A DNA stretch of 64,000 nt from Cliona cf. orientalis (taxonomy: Eukaryota; Porifera; Demospongiae; Clionaida; Clionaidae). The stretch spans positions 9,236,006-9,300,005 of the forward strand of contig OZ005693.1 in NCBI GenBank assembly GCA_963930775.1. Direction: 5' to 3'. Below, in pieces: positions 10,662 to 22,507 of the stretch. Under the pieces are notes generated by a model. The model saw nothing but the letters and a program-made list of their open reading frames with translations, was not told where the DNA came from and made no database searches. The translations under genes were made by a program, and so were the position numbers. Position 1 is the stretch's first letter. Every line of letters begins with the position of its first letter.

Positions 10662-12533
10662 TGCGTGTAAGCTGTTCCTGAGGTTACCCATGATGTGGCT
10701 CAGTTCAGCTGCAACAGTTTGAGCTCGCTTCTCCATCTCAATCACCACTCCAGGATCAATCTAGAAAGTTAGAATCCATATCAAGTTAGATAGATAAGAT
10801 TCACTGATTGCATATTATACAGAGAGAGGCACTATACTTTTGGGCATAAGGGCTAAATATTGGCAGAAACACATACAAAATTTGAATAATAAAATGCTAT
10901 AGGCCCCTTTGCAACAGTGGGAGAAACTTGACCATAATTATTCTTAGACTACATATTAAACTTACGGTTAAACATCCTGCACCAAGTTGTTTCTCTCGAC
11001 CTGTACATACATTAAATTTGGCCATTCAGTATGGGATTGCAGGAATAATTTATAATTATTACAGTACACAATTTTGCAGATTTTTTAAATAATTATGCGA
11101 TTGCTCAGGCAGACCACCGAATCACTAATTTCCAGCAATACTGTGCTAGATATGTGCACACTATTATTATGAACAAGCAATAAACTAGTGACTCCAACTG
11201 CATGGGATTAATTTCAAGAGGTGTCACTTTAGTTACCATCGTCAGGGGAGAGTGGTGTCTCGGGAGGTTCGCTGCCAGCCTCAATGTCTGGAAATACCTC
11301 CAGCACATCCTCTGCCACCTCATCAGCCGGCTTCATCAGGTCTCTACATGGTATACACCATGCAAGCATTGATGAAATTTATGAATATAAAAAGATCACT
11401 ATTAATGGTGGACACTGTGTGATACAAAGAATTTGGCAGCAGTCACAAACTACATGTATATACCATAATACTATATTCATGCCATACATGTGTGTTCTAA
11501 AACTTCGACATTATTCCTATACATGTGTGTTCAAAAGCTTCAATATTAATTCTTGGCCGTACCTGTTGTGCTTTATGTTAGGTGAACTGGCATAGAGCAG
11601 TCCCAGTGACTCAAAAGCAGGGCCTTTGACTTGCCCCGACTTTTCTCCTTCAGCATCAGATGATTCTCTCTCCATCGCTACTTCACTTCCACCCCTCACC
11701 TCACCCTCAGTCTCTCGCTGACCTCCTTCATGATCACTTCTTCCTCCTGTCGCTTCTTGGCTACCATCGGCCGACATTTGTGCTGACTCAGCACTCTCCT
11801 CGGGTTGAGTTGCAGCACTGACTATCTCTACTCTCACAGGCGATAAAGAGCTTTGGTTTCCGTTTTCCAACTGAATAGTTTGGGCATCCTCAATTGCTGT
11901 TGGTGCAGTATCACTAGAATCAATAATAGGACCAGTGGCTTGTGGACTTGTGGTTGTTGCTTGTTGTACATGTATATCATCTTGTGGACTCGTGGATGTG
12001 GTAATATTCTGTTCAACATGAGGCTGCTGGGTATCTGAATGTTGATCACTACTGGTCGTAGTTGGGTAGTTGACCATGACAAACTCCTTATCAACGCTAT
12101 CCATCGAATGCTGCTGTTCACCAGAGCTACATGTATCCCCAACTGCTTTGCTCATCCCACCACCATCATGTTCTTCTACTGAAGCCAATCCTTCCCCACT
12201 GCCTTTCTGTTCGACATCTTCAGCCGTGCCCTCAGTTTCTCTATCTTGAATAGCGCTCACTGCCTCTGCTGGTGACTGTCGTTGATCAATGCTTGGTTCT
12301 TCTGAAGCTTCGTAGAACTGATCCTCGGGATCGGATCCTGACGATAAAGATTCCAATTCCGGAGTTAGTGAGGAGTCAATTACTACAATCTGTTCAGTGG
12401 TGGCAACACTACCTGGATCTGTAGCTTGAGTTTCAGGGATCATTGGATCTGCTGTAGACTGTGGTATTGCTGCTGGATCTTGAGAAACGTCAGGCTCAGT
12501 GACATTACCTTCCATGCTGCTGGATTCTTGCAA
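10662..12533 (-). CDS. BORCS6: BORCS6-like (lyspersin/BORC subunit), unit 1, 5' exons only
   Basis: Reconstructed on the - strand: exon 1 12533-11563, exon 2 11343-11237, exon 3 11000-10966, exon 4 10760-10662. All splice sites are GT-AG and the frame stays open across all four. The first ~320 residues are acidic, rich in S, T, E and Q, and probably disordered. Exon 2 gives DLMKPADEVAEDVLEVFPDIE; exon 4 gives IDPGVVIEMEKRAQTVAAEL and SHIMGNLRNSLHA, which resembles the start of the conserved BORCS6 C-terminal helical domain. BORC sits on lysosomes and recruits the Arl8-kinesin machinery. The rest of the domain (the exon after LHA) is not found before the FL-A5 gene only ~150 bp away, so this copy looks truncated or its last exon lies outside the window. 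The name rests on remembered family features. Confidence 0.6.
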
Positions 12534-13707
12534 TGATATGGGAGTCTGTTGCTGAAAACTGCTGCTCTGTTTTTGTTAGTGGACCCAACTGCACTCTCTT
12601 GGAACACCGGCACTGCGGCTGGGTGGAGCTAGTGGTAAAAGAGATGATTTGGATCACTTTTAGACTAAATGCACAACAAATTTAATATTAGTTGGGATAT
12701 TAAGCTATAGATATGTACAGTTACTGAGGCAGACGTCCTACATGTACAGTGGACTTACGCTCGTCACGATTGATATCCCTCTCGCGTGCGCGCTATTTAG
12801 AATATCCAGCCACACCCCCTTATAATATTTGCACAGTGCATACTGCGCATGCTCACAACGTTCACTAGAGTAGCTGCTGCAGTTATGAGTCACTTAAACA
12901 GTGATAGATCACATGTAGGTAATTAGGGGGTCATTATTGTGGTTGCATTTTTTAAGGACTTTCCCACGATGTCGCATGTAGAAAAAAATCATGATTTTTT
13001 AAAAATTATTTCGTCAGCCATATTACTGAATGTATTATGGGTCGCCTGCTGGTATTATGAGTCACCACCTTAACTGGCATGTAAATCAGCAGTCACAAGG
13101 TGATACATTTTGCTTAGGTAGGACAGCAAAAATGGAAATTCCTTCTTTTTGTAAATTCAACACAAAGCATGTGTAAACTCACATGAAAATACATCAAGTA
13201 GCGGAGATAGAATATAGATCTCGTAAGGTACAGTTTAGTGACTCAACAATTGGACGCTTCCATATTTGTTAGTATGGATGACCCATAACACATGCTGACT
13301 CATAATAGAAGCATATATACTCTACTGTGACAAGAGAAAAATCTATTGACTGTGAGTAAACTACTATCTACCGTTGAGAAACTCAAGGCTTGTGAAGTTG
13401 TGTAGATAGCTAGCTACATCCATAATGAAACTAAAATATCATTGTGTTATGATACTAACGATAGCAGTGTAATCTGTGTCAGCTATTACTATGCATAATA
13501 ATGTTAATTATTATATTTGCTGATAGATCTAATAGCATACAGTTTAACAGATAAGTATACTAAACAGTAAACTATTATAAGGCAATATTATTATGATTGT
13601 GTGAAATAGTACTCCAGTCTGGAGTATAGCTACAATCAAAATTCGTTCTGATAGGCCAGGGAAGCATAATGTCATGCATGTATACAGGCTACTGTTAAAC
13701 AGAAGCT
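12534..13707. promoter_or_regulatory. Head-to-head spacer between BORCS6-like gene and POT-1
   Basis: About 1.17 kb with no coding sequence, between divergent genes, so it must carry the start regions of both. Sequence at 12740-12900 (CTCGTCACGATTGATATCCC, CTCTCGCGTGCGCGC, TGCGCATGCTCAC) is GC-richer than its surroundings. The whole spacer is conserved in the second unit at 60958-62247, where a further ~90 bp are present near 61550-61640. No single core element is assigned. Confidence 0.5.
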
Positions 13708-15838
13708 ATGAATCGGCTGCCTACTGAATCAAGTCGTCTACTACATCAACGGGCTATCAATGAACCATCACCGTCACAAGGTCAGCAAGAGAACCCATGT
13801 TCTTGTAAGCACCTCTGCCTTCCATCAAAGCCAGCCATCCTCATTATCTTCTGGACAGCTGTTGTGGGGACTGTGTATAATCTAGTTCTATTGTTGGCAG
13901 TAGTTATTGTTGATACAAATCCATTATTTTCTTATGATATTAGCATATCAGCTAATGAATGCTTACCCTATGTCATACTGGCATTCATCTCTCTTTTTTA
14001 CCCCTTGAGTGGGTTTATTGCTGATGTTTGCTGTGGACGATTAAAAGTGGTTGCAGTGAGTCTGTGCTTCATACTTACTTTTGTATTGCTATCATGCTTC
14101 TCTACCATTGTAGTGCTCACAGGAAGTTCACATTCACTAACTTCCGACACGATCTTCAAATTTCACGAAACCAAAGAAATAATTGTTTTCACTCTGATTC
14201 TACTGTCATTAATCATATTTTTCATTGGATTGGCAGGCTATCAGGCAAACATGATTCAGCTTGGATTGGACCAACTCTTTGAAGCGCCCAGCCAATACCT
14301 AAGCCTCTTCATACTCTATGCTTCATGGGCATTCAAATTGGGATCCATTCCAGTAGCTGTATTTATTCCCTTACTATTATGCAAATATCTTAAGTATTTC
14401 ATTGCAACTAGAGCACTCATAGCTACTATCTCCTTTTGTTATTGGTGCTTTTCTGATTTTATTGCTAATCATCAGTTGGTGGAAGCGCCGTTGCTTCTAT
14501 ATACACGGATAGATCTAGTAGGTTGAAAAACCCATACACAATTGTCTTCAAGGTAATCAGTTTTGCCAGGAAACACAAGCATCCTGTTAGACCAAGTGCT
14601 TTCACCTACTGCGACAACTACATACCATCCAGAATCGATTTTGCTAAGGAAAGATATGGGGGTCCTTTTACAATGGAACAAGTGGAAAATGTCAAGACCT
14701 TCCTGCGAATTCTTCTCATTTTATTCTCAATTGGACCTGTGTTTACTTTAGAAGTTCCAGCATCATATTTTATCTTTCCCATATTTGGTTTCCATGCCTT
14801 ACAACGCAGCCAACATAATATAAATGGAGAATTTTGCACAAAACATCATACAGTGGTAGGCACTGGTACAATCATGATTCTGTCAATGCTGGTACTGTTT
14901 CCAGTCTACATGAGCATCACTTGCTCCATATTTCGCAAGAAAATGCAAAAAATATTCCAGAGGATGTTGACTGGTACTGTTTTATGTCTTGTTGGTGTGA
15001 CTAGCTTGCTTATCATTGACACAATCGGACACTCACTGAACCAAAACAACATTGAGTCTCACCATTCTCAGTGTACTTTTCAGTTGTACATGGTGAATGG
15101 CACATTACAGTATCCTGCACTCGACATGCACTGGTCAGTGCTCATTCCCCCATCACTATGTCTCGGAGTTGGTCCCCTCATTATAACGACAGCAACTTTG
15201 GAGTTCATCTCAGCTCAGAGCCCTCAACTAATGAAAGGTTTTCTCATTGGACTCTTCTTCGCCATCAGAGGTCTCTTTCAGCTCCTAAATTCTCTCATCA
15301 TTTTTCCTCTTTCCCTTAAGCATCCATGGGCCAGTGGAGAGATGTTTAGAGATAGCGACTGTTCCACAGACCCTGACCATCTTGTCATCCCTGACCATGC
15401 AACTGTCAACTTTTCTATAGTGGATGGCAAGCCTGGTCTACAAGTCAACACCAGATGCACGAGAAGTTGGACCCCCATTGCTGCTCGCACTCGAGCCAAG
15501 TTGAAGTCTTAACTTTACCTCTGTTACCTCATCTTTGTAATTATTAGGGTACATACCTCGGATTAGCTTAGAAGCTATTGTGTGTATCCTTGTGTTTAGA
15601 TGCAAAATTGTTATAGAAAAAAAAAAAAAAAAAAAAAAACCCTCCAGTCACTAACTGTGGCTTTGTCTACCTTCTCTTCACCTGTGTGGTTGGGTTGATT
15701 GGTCTCATACTGTTCTCAGTGGCAGCTAAGAAGTACAAATACAGAAAACGAGATGAAGGAGTGTTTCGTCAAATGGATATTGAAGACGTTTTTGAGCGTG
15801 AAATTGAGCAAACATCTGTCAACAGTGTATACAATTAA
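13708..15838 (+). pseudogene. POT-1: POT/SLC15-like transporter, frameshifted and interrupted by a retro-insert
   Basis: It encodes a divergent subgroup of the transporter family (MNRLPTESSRLLHQ...). Compared with its counterpart at 62248 it has an extra 4 nt near 14425 (ACTCATAGCTACT against ACTCATACT) and another 4 nt near 14505, so the frame breaks between two long open stretches, 13708-14526 and 14523-15512. The last part is split by a 287-bp insert with a 23-A tail (15353-15639). The original C-terminal tail resumes at 15640 and ends at 15838. The two defects make a working full-length product unlikely, although the first open reading stretches remain. Confidence 0.8.
15353..15639 (+). 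mobile_element. Poly(A)-tailed retro-insert in POT-1
   Basis: An insertion absent from the matching gene in the second unit. It has an open reading stretch continuing the POT frame for about 50 codons (…IVDGKPGLQVNTRC… ending TRAKLKS, stop 15510-15512), then ~100 bp of non-coding sequence and 23 A at 15617-15639. This is the form of a 5'-truncated retroposed mRNA 3' end or non-LTR/retroelement tail. No target-site duplication is clear, partly because the right junction is adenine-rich. The source gene is not recognised. Confidence 0.65.
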
Positions 15839-15876
15839 TATGGTGGCTTACAACTGCCATTCAAATATATATATAA

Positions 15877-15956
15877 TATTTCGTCAAATGGATATTGAAG
15901 ATATTTTTGAGCGTGAAATTGAGCAAACATATGTCAACAGTGTATACGATTAATAA
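15877..15956 (+). repeat. Extra copy of the POT C-terminal tail after POT-1
   Basis: After the POT-1 stop, the sequence from TTTCGTCAAATGGATATTGAAGA to the stop and flank is repeated once more, separated by ~40 bp. Similar tail repeats follow POT-3, POT-5, POT-6 and POT-7. Confidence 0.75.
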
Positions 15957-16902
15957 TTATGGTACAGCTTACAACTGCCATTCAAATAGGTACTTAAATT
16001 GAAGTGTGTGAATAAGAAATTTGAAATGTAGTTTAAGACCATGCACACCCTAGTTGTATAAAGTTGTTTATCCCCAGTGTATGAGCAATAATATAATAAG
16101 AATACCAATAAATCAGTTATTATTTTGCAGTTTTGTTGATACTAACAACTCTATCAATCAACCACAAGCATCACACATGCCCGGCATGCATAAAATACTA
16201 ACATTGATTTTAATACTCTAGAGACTATTGTAACTAGACTAACAGACAGGTTCAACTTATAGTTTTGATTCAAATTTAGTGAACAACTTGGCTGTGACTG
16301 GAAAGGACTAATCACTGGTTCAGTTCCATGCACTGTTCATATTACTTTCACTATCTAAGTTAGTAGACAGCATACAGCTTATAGTTGGAGCTGTTGCTTC
16401 TATCTATATAATAAATAGTTTAATAATTATTATGTGCCCTTTTAACATAATATCATAATTATACTGACAATCATGGTTTATCGTTATAGTGGATACCGAA
16501 CATTTAATTTATAATAATATGCTGCTGACTCTTAATCTAATGTAGTGAATATCGGTAGCATACAGCATACTTGATTTACGATTGCAGGTCAGGAGTGTAG
16601 ATAGCTGGGAGCTGGCCGCTGAAGATAATTATTATGACAATCCACAGGCATCATCAAGGTAATTTTGACGTGTGTACAATAGCTAGCTGTAATCAAGTCT
16701 GATGGCATATCTAAGGTTTCTGTTTTGTTTCTCCCACTGGCAGATGAATTACTTTCACTATTATACTATTATCTTACTTATAATGATTACTTTAGAGACT
16801 ATCCACAGTTACATAGATAGCAAAAGTATGTTTGCAGTACAATGATCAACACATAATAATAATATCATTGTCCGTGATAGCTATACACAGCTTTCTACAG
16901 CT
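15957..16902 (+). promoter_or_regulatory. Spacer and 5' region of POT-2, with a likely 5' UTR intron
   Basis: Non-coding. AATAAA signals for POT-1 lie near 16109. A conserved block before the ATG has a possible 5' UTR intron with donor CAAG|GTAATTTT at 16659 and acceptor TTTAG ending at 16795. The same pair is seen before POT-3 (19478 to 19779). The block GTGATAGCTATACACAGC-TTTCTACAGCT just before the ATG is conserved in all POT copies. No clear TATA box was identified. Confidence 0.4.
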
Positions 16903-18750
16903 ATGAACGAACTACCTACAGAGTCTAGTCATCTACTACATCATCCAGTAATCAATGGGTCCTCACCCCGGGACTCACCACGAAGGCAGCAAGAGAGCTC
17001 GACGTGTTGTAAATATTTCTGCCTTCCATCAAAGGCAGCCATCCTCGTTATCTTCTGGACAGCTGCTGTAGATATTGTATATAATTCTGTTTTACTAGTG
17101 ACAGTTGCAGTCACTGATGCAAAGCCATTATCTCCTAATATTAGCATAACAGCTAATTATTGCTTACCTTATGCCATTCTGGCATTTATCAGTATGTTCT
17201 ATCCACTCAGTGGGTACATAGCTGATGTCCGCTGTGGTAGACTCAAATCAGTTATCACAGGTTTGTGTTTGATATTTACTTTCATTGTACTGCTGTGCTT
17301 AATTGAGATTTCAGTGATAGCTAAACTGCATTCAATAACTTTCCACGAGTACTCTGTGAGAGTTCATCACACTGATTCAGAAAAGATTATTGCTTGTATT
17401 GTAGCTGCTATTGCATTAATAGCTTTTATCATTGGATTGGCAGCCTATCAGGCAAATATGATTCAGCTTGGACTTGACCAACTCTTTGAAGCTCCTAGTC
17501 AATACCTAAGCCTCTTCATACTCTATGCCATATGGGCATTCAAGCTTGGATCACTCCCGTTGATGGCTTCTCTTCCTTCATTGTTTTGTGGCGGTGCAAT
17601 ACATTTTGTTGCCATGGGAATGCTTATTTTATTACCTTTTGTTATTCTTATTTCTATGATTGCATTGCTGATAATCAGTTGGTGGAAGCGCCATTGGTTC
17701 ACCTCTGCTGATACTGGGCTTAAAAACCCATACAAAACTGTCTTTGCGATAATTAACTTTGCTAGGAATCATAAGCACCCTCTTCAACGCAGTGCCTTCA
17801 CCTACTGTGATAACTATATACCATCCAGACTTGACTTTGCCAAGGAAAGATATGGAGGGCCTTTCACAACAGAACAGGTTGAAAATGTTAAGACATTCCT
17901 ACGGATTCTGATTGTGTTGTTCTCAATTGGACCTGTATTTGCTCTAGAAGTACCAGGTTCATATTTTTTATTCCCTGTGTTTGGTATCCATTCCCTACGA
18001 CATATCCTACATGTGTCACAGAATGCAAGGGAGTTGTGCACTCTACCATATACAATAATTGGCACTGGTGCCCTAATGTCTATTATGTCGATGCTAGTTT
18101 TGTTTCCAGCTTATATTTGTATCACTTTCACCATCCTTCGTAAGAGAGTACAAAGTATATTCATAAGAATGTCTCTTGGTGCTATTCTTTGCCTCCTGGG
18201 TGTGGCTAGCCTGCTTATCATCGACATAACAGGGCACTCACTGAAATATAATACTTCTAACCACACACAGTGTATGTTTCAGTTGTACACGGTGAATGAC
18301 ACATTACAGTATCCTGCACTTGATATGCACTGGTCAGTGCTTATTTCCCCATCATTATGTCTCGGAGTTGGTCCCCTCATTATAACGACGACCACTTTGG
18401 AGTTCATCTCAGTTCAGAGCCCTCAATCGGTGAAAGGCCTTCTCATTGGGGTCTTCTTTACTATCAGAGGTCTCTTTCAGTTCATAAACTCTATCATTAC
18501 TGTACCCTTTTCCCTTAAGCGTCCATGGGCCAGTGGAGAGATGTTAGAGAACCCTCCAGTCACTAACTGTGGCTTTGTCTACCTTCTCTTCACCTGTGTG
18601 GTTGGGTTGGTTGGTCTCATACTGTTCTCAGTGGCAGCTAAGAAATACAAATACAGAAAACGAGATGAAGGAATATTTCGTCAAATGGATATTGAAGACG
18701 TTTTTGAGCGTGAAATTGAGCAAACATATGTCAACAGTGTATCCGATTAA
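16903..18750 (+). CDS. POT-2: POT/SLC15-like 12-TM transporter, 615 aa
   Basis: One uninterrupted reading frame. Residues 1-45 are a cytosolic N terminus with an acidic dileucine motif E7-S-S-H-L-L12, as in lysosomally sorted SLC15 proteins. Residues 104-115 (GYIADVRCGRLK) match the MFS loop 2-3 signature. Residues 182-196 (YQANMIQLGLDQLFE) match the POT asparagine/DQ motif region. Residues ~308-335 (SRLDFAKERYGGPF, EQVENVKTFLRIL) match the POT segment before TM7. A long loop near 443-485 carries NTS and NHT sequons, as in the luminal domain between TM9 and TM10 of SLC15. TM1 lacks the ExxER motif of proton-coupled peptide transporters. Substrate unknown. The start is conserved across the array. 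Confidence 0.8.
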   Translation: MNELPTESSHLLHHPVINGSSPRDSPRRQQESSTCCKYFCLPSKAAILVIFWTAAVDIVYNSVLLVTVAVTDAKPLSPNISITANYCLPYAILAFISMFYPLSGYIADVRCGRLKSVITGLCLIFTFIVLLCLIEISVIAKLHSITFHEYSVRVHHTDSEKIIACIVAAIALIAFIIGLAAYQANMIQLGLDQLFEAPSQYLSLFILYAIWAFKLGSLPLMASLPSLFCGGAIHFVAMGMLILLPFVILISMIALLIISWWKRHWFTSADTGLKNPYKTVFAIINFARNHKHPLQRSAFTYCDNYIPSRLDFAKERYGGPFTTEQVENVKTFLRILIVLFSIGPVFALEVPGSYFLFPVFGIHSLRHILHVSQNARELCTLPYTIIGTGALMSIMSMLVLFPAYICITFTILRKRVQSIFIRMSLGAILCLLGVASLLIIDITGHSLKYNTSNHTQCMFQLYTVNDTLQYPALDMHWSVLISPSLCLGVGPLIITTTTLEFISVQSPQSVKGLLIGVFFTIRGLFQFINSIITVPFSLKRPWASGEMLENPPVTNCGFVYLLFTCVVGLVGLILFSVAAKKYKYRKRDEGIFRQMDIEDVFEREIEQTYVNSVSD

Positions 18751-19879
18751 TATGGTGGCTTACAACTGCTATTCAAATAGGTATTTAAATTGAAAGCGTG
18801 TGAATAAGAAAATTGAAATGTAGTTTTAATTTAGATCATGTGCACCCTAGTTGTATAAAGTTGTTTATCCCCAGTGTATGAGCAATAATATTATAAGAAT
18901 ACCAATAAATCAGTTATTATTTTGCAGTTTTGTTGATACTAACAGCTCTATCAATCAACCACAAGCATCACACATACATGCATAAAATACTAACTGTTAC
19001 ATTGATTTTTATTAAAATACTCTAGAGGCTATTATAACTATAGACCGATGTACAGGTTGTAGTTTTGATTCAAAACCGGTCATTTTTATTAGTGAACTGA
19101 ACAACTTAATTGGCTGTGAGTGCATGGAGGGGACTAATCGCTGGTCCAGTTTCACTATTCATACTTCAATATTGGTTTCACACTCTAAGTTAGTAGACAG
19201 CATATTAATATACAGCTTATAGTTGGAGCTGTTGCTATAATAATTATTATTATGATATTTATATTATGTGCTCTTTCAACATATATTATTATACTGAGTC
19301 ATGGTTTATCACAGTGGATACCGAACATTATGCTGCAGTGACTATTAATCTACTAAATTAGTGTAGCGAATATCGGTAGCATACAACATACTAGATTTAC
19401 GATTGCAGGAGTGTAGATAGCTGGGAGCTGGCCGCTGATGATAATTATTATTATGACAACCCATAGGCATTGTCAAGGTAATTTTGATGTGTGTACAATA
19501 GCTAGCTGATGTTTTCATTTGCCATTATAATATATAGTCTGGTCAGTGTATGCTCTATCAAACTTGAATAATTGGAATAGTGCAAGACGCGGCACATGCA
19601 ACATTCATAAACTGTGATGTTGCAACAACATGAAACATTATCATAAGTGGATTGCTGCATGGATGTACGATAATGTATGTTTCTCCCAGTCTGAGGCATA
19701 TTTATAAGGTTTCTGTTTTGTTTCTCCTACTGGCAGATGAATTACTTTCTTTTTATCTTACTTATAATGATTATTTTAGAGGCCATCCACAATATAGATA
19801 GCAGCTGTTTGCAGGACAATGATCAACACATAATGATATTATCGTTGTCTGTGATAGCTATACAGATCTTTCTACAGCT
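18751..19879 (+). other. Spacer and 5' region of POT-3
   Basis: No gene seen. AATAAA for POT-2 lies at 18904-18909. The stretch at 19190-19480 repeats the block upstream of POT-2 (AGTTGGAGCTGTTGC, then GAATATCGGTAGCATAC). About 200 bp near 19510-19700 are absent from POT-2's region and partly present before POT-5. Confidence 0.5.
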
Positions 19880-21709
19880 ATGAACGAACTACCTACAGAG
19901 TCTAGTCATCTACTACATCATCCAGCACCCCGGGAGTCACCACAAAGGCAGCAAGAGAGCTCAATGTGTTGTAAAGATTTCTGCCTTCCATCAAAGGCAG
20001 CCATCCTCGTTATCTTCTGGACAGCTGCTGTAGGTATTGTGCATAATTCTGTTTTACTAGTGACAGTTGCAGTCACTGATGCAAAACCATTATCACCTGA
20101 CATTAGCATATCAGCTAATTATTGCTTAACTTATGCCATTCTGGCATTTATCAGTATGTTCTATCCACTCAGTGGGTACATAGCTGATGTCCGCTGTGGT
20201 AGACTCAAATCAGTTACCACAGGTTTGTGTTTGATATTTTCTTTCATTGTACTGCTGTGCTTAATTGAGATTTCAATGATAGCTAAACCGCATTCAATAA
20301 CTTTCCACGAGTACTCTGTGAGAGTTCATCACACTGATTCAGAAAAGATTATTGCTTGTATTGTAGCTGCTATTGCATTAATAGCTTTCATTATTGGATT
20401 GGCAGCCTATCAGGCAAACATGATTCAGCTTGGACTTGACCAACTCTTTGAAGCCTCTAGTCAATACCTAAGCCTCTTCATACTCTATGCCATATGGGCA
20501 TTCAAACTTGGATCACTCCCGTTGATAGCTTCTCTTCCTTCATTGTTTTGTGGCGGCGCAATACATCTTGTTGCTATTGGAATGCTTATTTTATTACCTT
20601 TTATTGTTCTTATTTCTATGATTGCATTGCTGATAATCAGTTGGTGGAAGCGACATTGGTTCACGTTTGATACTGGGCTAAAAAATCCATACAAAACTGT
20701 CTTCAAGATAATTGACTTTGCTAGAAAACATAAGCACCCTCTTCGACGCAGTGCCTTCACCTACTGTGATAACTATATACCATCCAGACTTGACTTTGCC
20801 AAGGAAAGATATGGAGGGCCTTTCACAACAGAACAGGTTGAAAATGTTAAGACATTCCTAAGGATTCTGATTGTGTTATTCGCAATTGGACCTGTATTCG
20901 CTCTAGAAGTGCCAGGTTCGTATTTTTTATTTCCTGTGTTTGGTATCCATGCCCTACGACGTATACGACATGTGCCACAGAATGCAAGGGAGTTCTGCAC
21001 TGTACCACATACAATAATTGGTACTGGTGCCCTAATGTATATTATGTCAACGCTAGTATTGTTCCCAGCTTATATTTGTATCACTTTCACCATCCTTCGT
21101 AAGAAAGTACAAAGTATATTCATAAGAATGTCTCTTGGTGCTATCCTTTGCCTTCTGGGTGTGGCTAGCCTGCTTATCATCGACATAATAGGGCACTCAC
21201 TAAAATACAATACTTCTAACCACACACAGTGTATGTTTCAGTTGTACATGGTGAATGGCACATTACAGTATCCTGCACTCGATATGCACTGGTCAGTGCT
21301 TATTCCCCCATCATTATGTCTCGGAGTTGGTCCCCTCATTGTAACGACAGCCACTTTGGAGTTCATCTCAGCTCAGAGCTCTCAATCGGTGAAAGGCTTT
21401 CTCATTGGGGTCTTCTTTGCTATTAGAGGTCTTTTTCAGCTCCTAAACTCTATCATTACTGTACCCTTTTCCCTTAAGCATCCATGGGCCAGTGGAGAGA
21501 TGTTAGAGAACCCTCCAGTCACTAACTGTGGCTTTGTCTACCTTCTCTTCACCTGTGTGATTGGGTTGATTGGTCTCATACTGTTCTCAGTGGCAGCTAA
21601 GAAGTATAAATACAGAAAACGAGATGAAGGAATGTTTCGTCAAATGGATATTGAAGACGTTTTTGAGCGTGAAATTGAGCAAACATCTGTCAATAGTGTA
21701 TCCGATTAA
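19880..21709 (+). CDS. POT-3: POT/SLC15-like 12-TM transporter, 609 aa
   Basis: Intact single-frame copy, very close to POT-2. It lacks six residues in the cytosolic N terminus after LLHHP (VINGSS region) and has FDTG in place of the longer SADTG between TM6 and TM7. The dileucine motif, MFS loop signature, YQANMIQLGLDQLFEA and the VENVKTFLRIL segment are all kept. The C-terminal tail (RQMDIEDVFEREIEQ) is acidic and conserved through the array. No internal stop or frameshift is seen. Confidence 0.8.
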   Translation: MNELPTESSHLLHHPAPRESPQRQQESSMCCKDFCLPSKAAILVIFWTAAVGIVHNSVLLVTVAVTDAKPLSPDISISANYCLTYAILAFISMFYPLSGYIADVRCGRLKSVTTGLCLIFSFIVLLCLIEISMIAKPHSITFHEYSVRVHHTDSEKIIACIVAAIALIAFIIGLAAYQANMIQLGLDQLFEASSQYLSLFILYAIWAFKLGSLPLIASLPSLFCGGAIHLVAIGMLILLPFIVLISMIALLIISWWKRHWFTFDTGLKNPYKTVFKIIDFARKHKHPLRRSAFTYCDNYIPSRLDFAKERYGGPFTTEQVENVKTFLRILIVLFAIGPVFALEVPGSYFLFPVFGIHALRRIRHVPQNAREFCTVPHTIIGTGALMYIMSTLVLFPAYICITFTILRKKVQSIFIRMSLGAILCLLGVASLLIIDIIGHSLKYNTSNHTQCMFQLYMVNGTLQYPALDMHWSVLIPPSLCLGVGPLIVTTATLEFISAQSSQSVKGFLIGVFFAIRGLFQLLNSIITVPFSLKHPWASGEMLENPPVTNCGFVYLLFTCVIGLIGLILFSVAAKKYKYRKRDEGMFRQMDIEDVFEREIEQTSVNSVSD

Positions 21710-22507
21710 TATTATGGTGGCTTACAACTGCCATTATTTGAATTGGAAGTGTGTGAATAGGAAAACTGTAGTTTTAGTTGTATCAAGTCTTTTAATTTTG
21801 AAGACATTTTTTTGAGCAAACGTCTGTCAATAGTGTAACAAATAATATGGTGGCTTATAATTATATACAACTACCATTCAAAAAGATATTTTGAACTGCA
21901 AGTGTGTGAATAAGAAAATTGTTTTAGACCACTCTAGTTGCCATGTTGTATTAAGTTACTTATCTCTAGTGCATGGGTAATACCAATAAATCAGTTGCTT
22001 ATTTTTGCAGGTTTATTCAGTGATATAGCTATCTCTATAGAGACTATTGTAACTAGACTGATGTACAAGTAGTAGTTTTGATTCAAAACTGATCACTTAG
22101 TAAACAACTTATCTGTAACTGGAGGGAGTTAACATCTCATTCACTGGTCCAGTTCCATTATTGCTTTCACACTCAACATGCACCAAACAAGGGTGTAGCT
22201 ACTGCGATTGAAGGTAGCTAGATAGCATGCATAGAGAGAGTAACACTATTAGTTAGATAATGGTGTGCACGTGCATGTGACCACGTGCACAATTTTTAAA
22301 ACACTTTACCAATATGCTTATTATCTACCATCTCTACTTGTACTAGCTAATAATTAGATGTGTACACTAGCTATTATATTATAGATATAGCTTTTTTCTG
22401 AAAATTATGATGATGCAGCCCATTGTCAATAAAAGCTGCCAGGAAACTATATACAAAGCAAGTCATAGCTACTACAATCTTACTTCAATAATTAACAGTT
22501 CATCAGT
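21710..22507 (+). other. Spacer with a decayed POT tail repeat
   Basis: At about 21775-21850 a decayed copy of the POT C-terminal tail (GAAGACATTTTTTTGAGCAAAC) is present, then a polyadenylation-type AATAAA near 21986. The rest is AT-rich and non-coding, and resembles the region near 27560-27900 and 33650-34140. Confidence 0.55.

Noticed and set aside
11853..12142. Other-frame ORFs within the BORCS6-like first exon
   Set aside because: They overlap the long acidic reading frame, which alone has splice sites and conservation between the two units.
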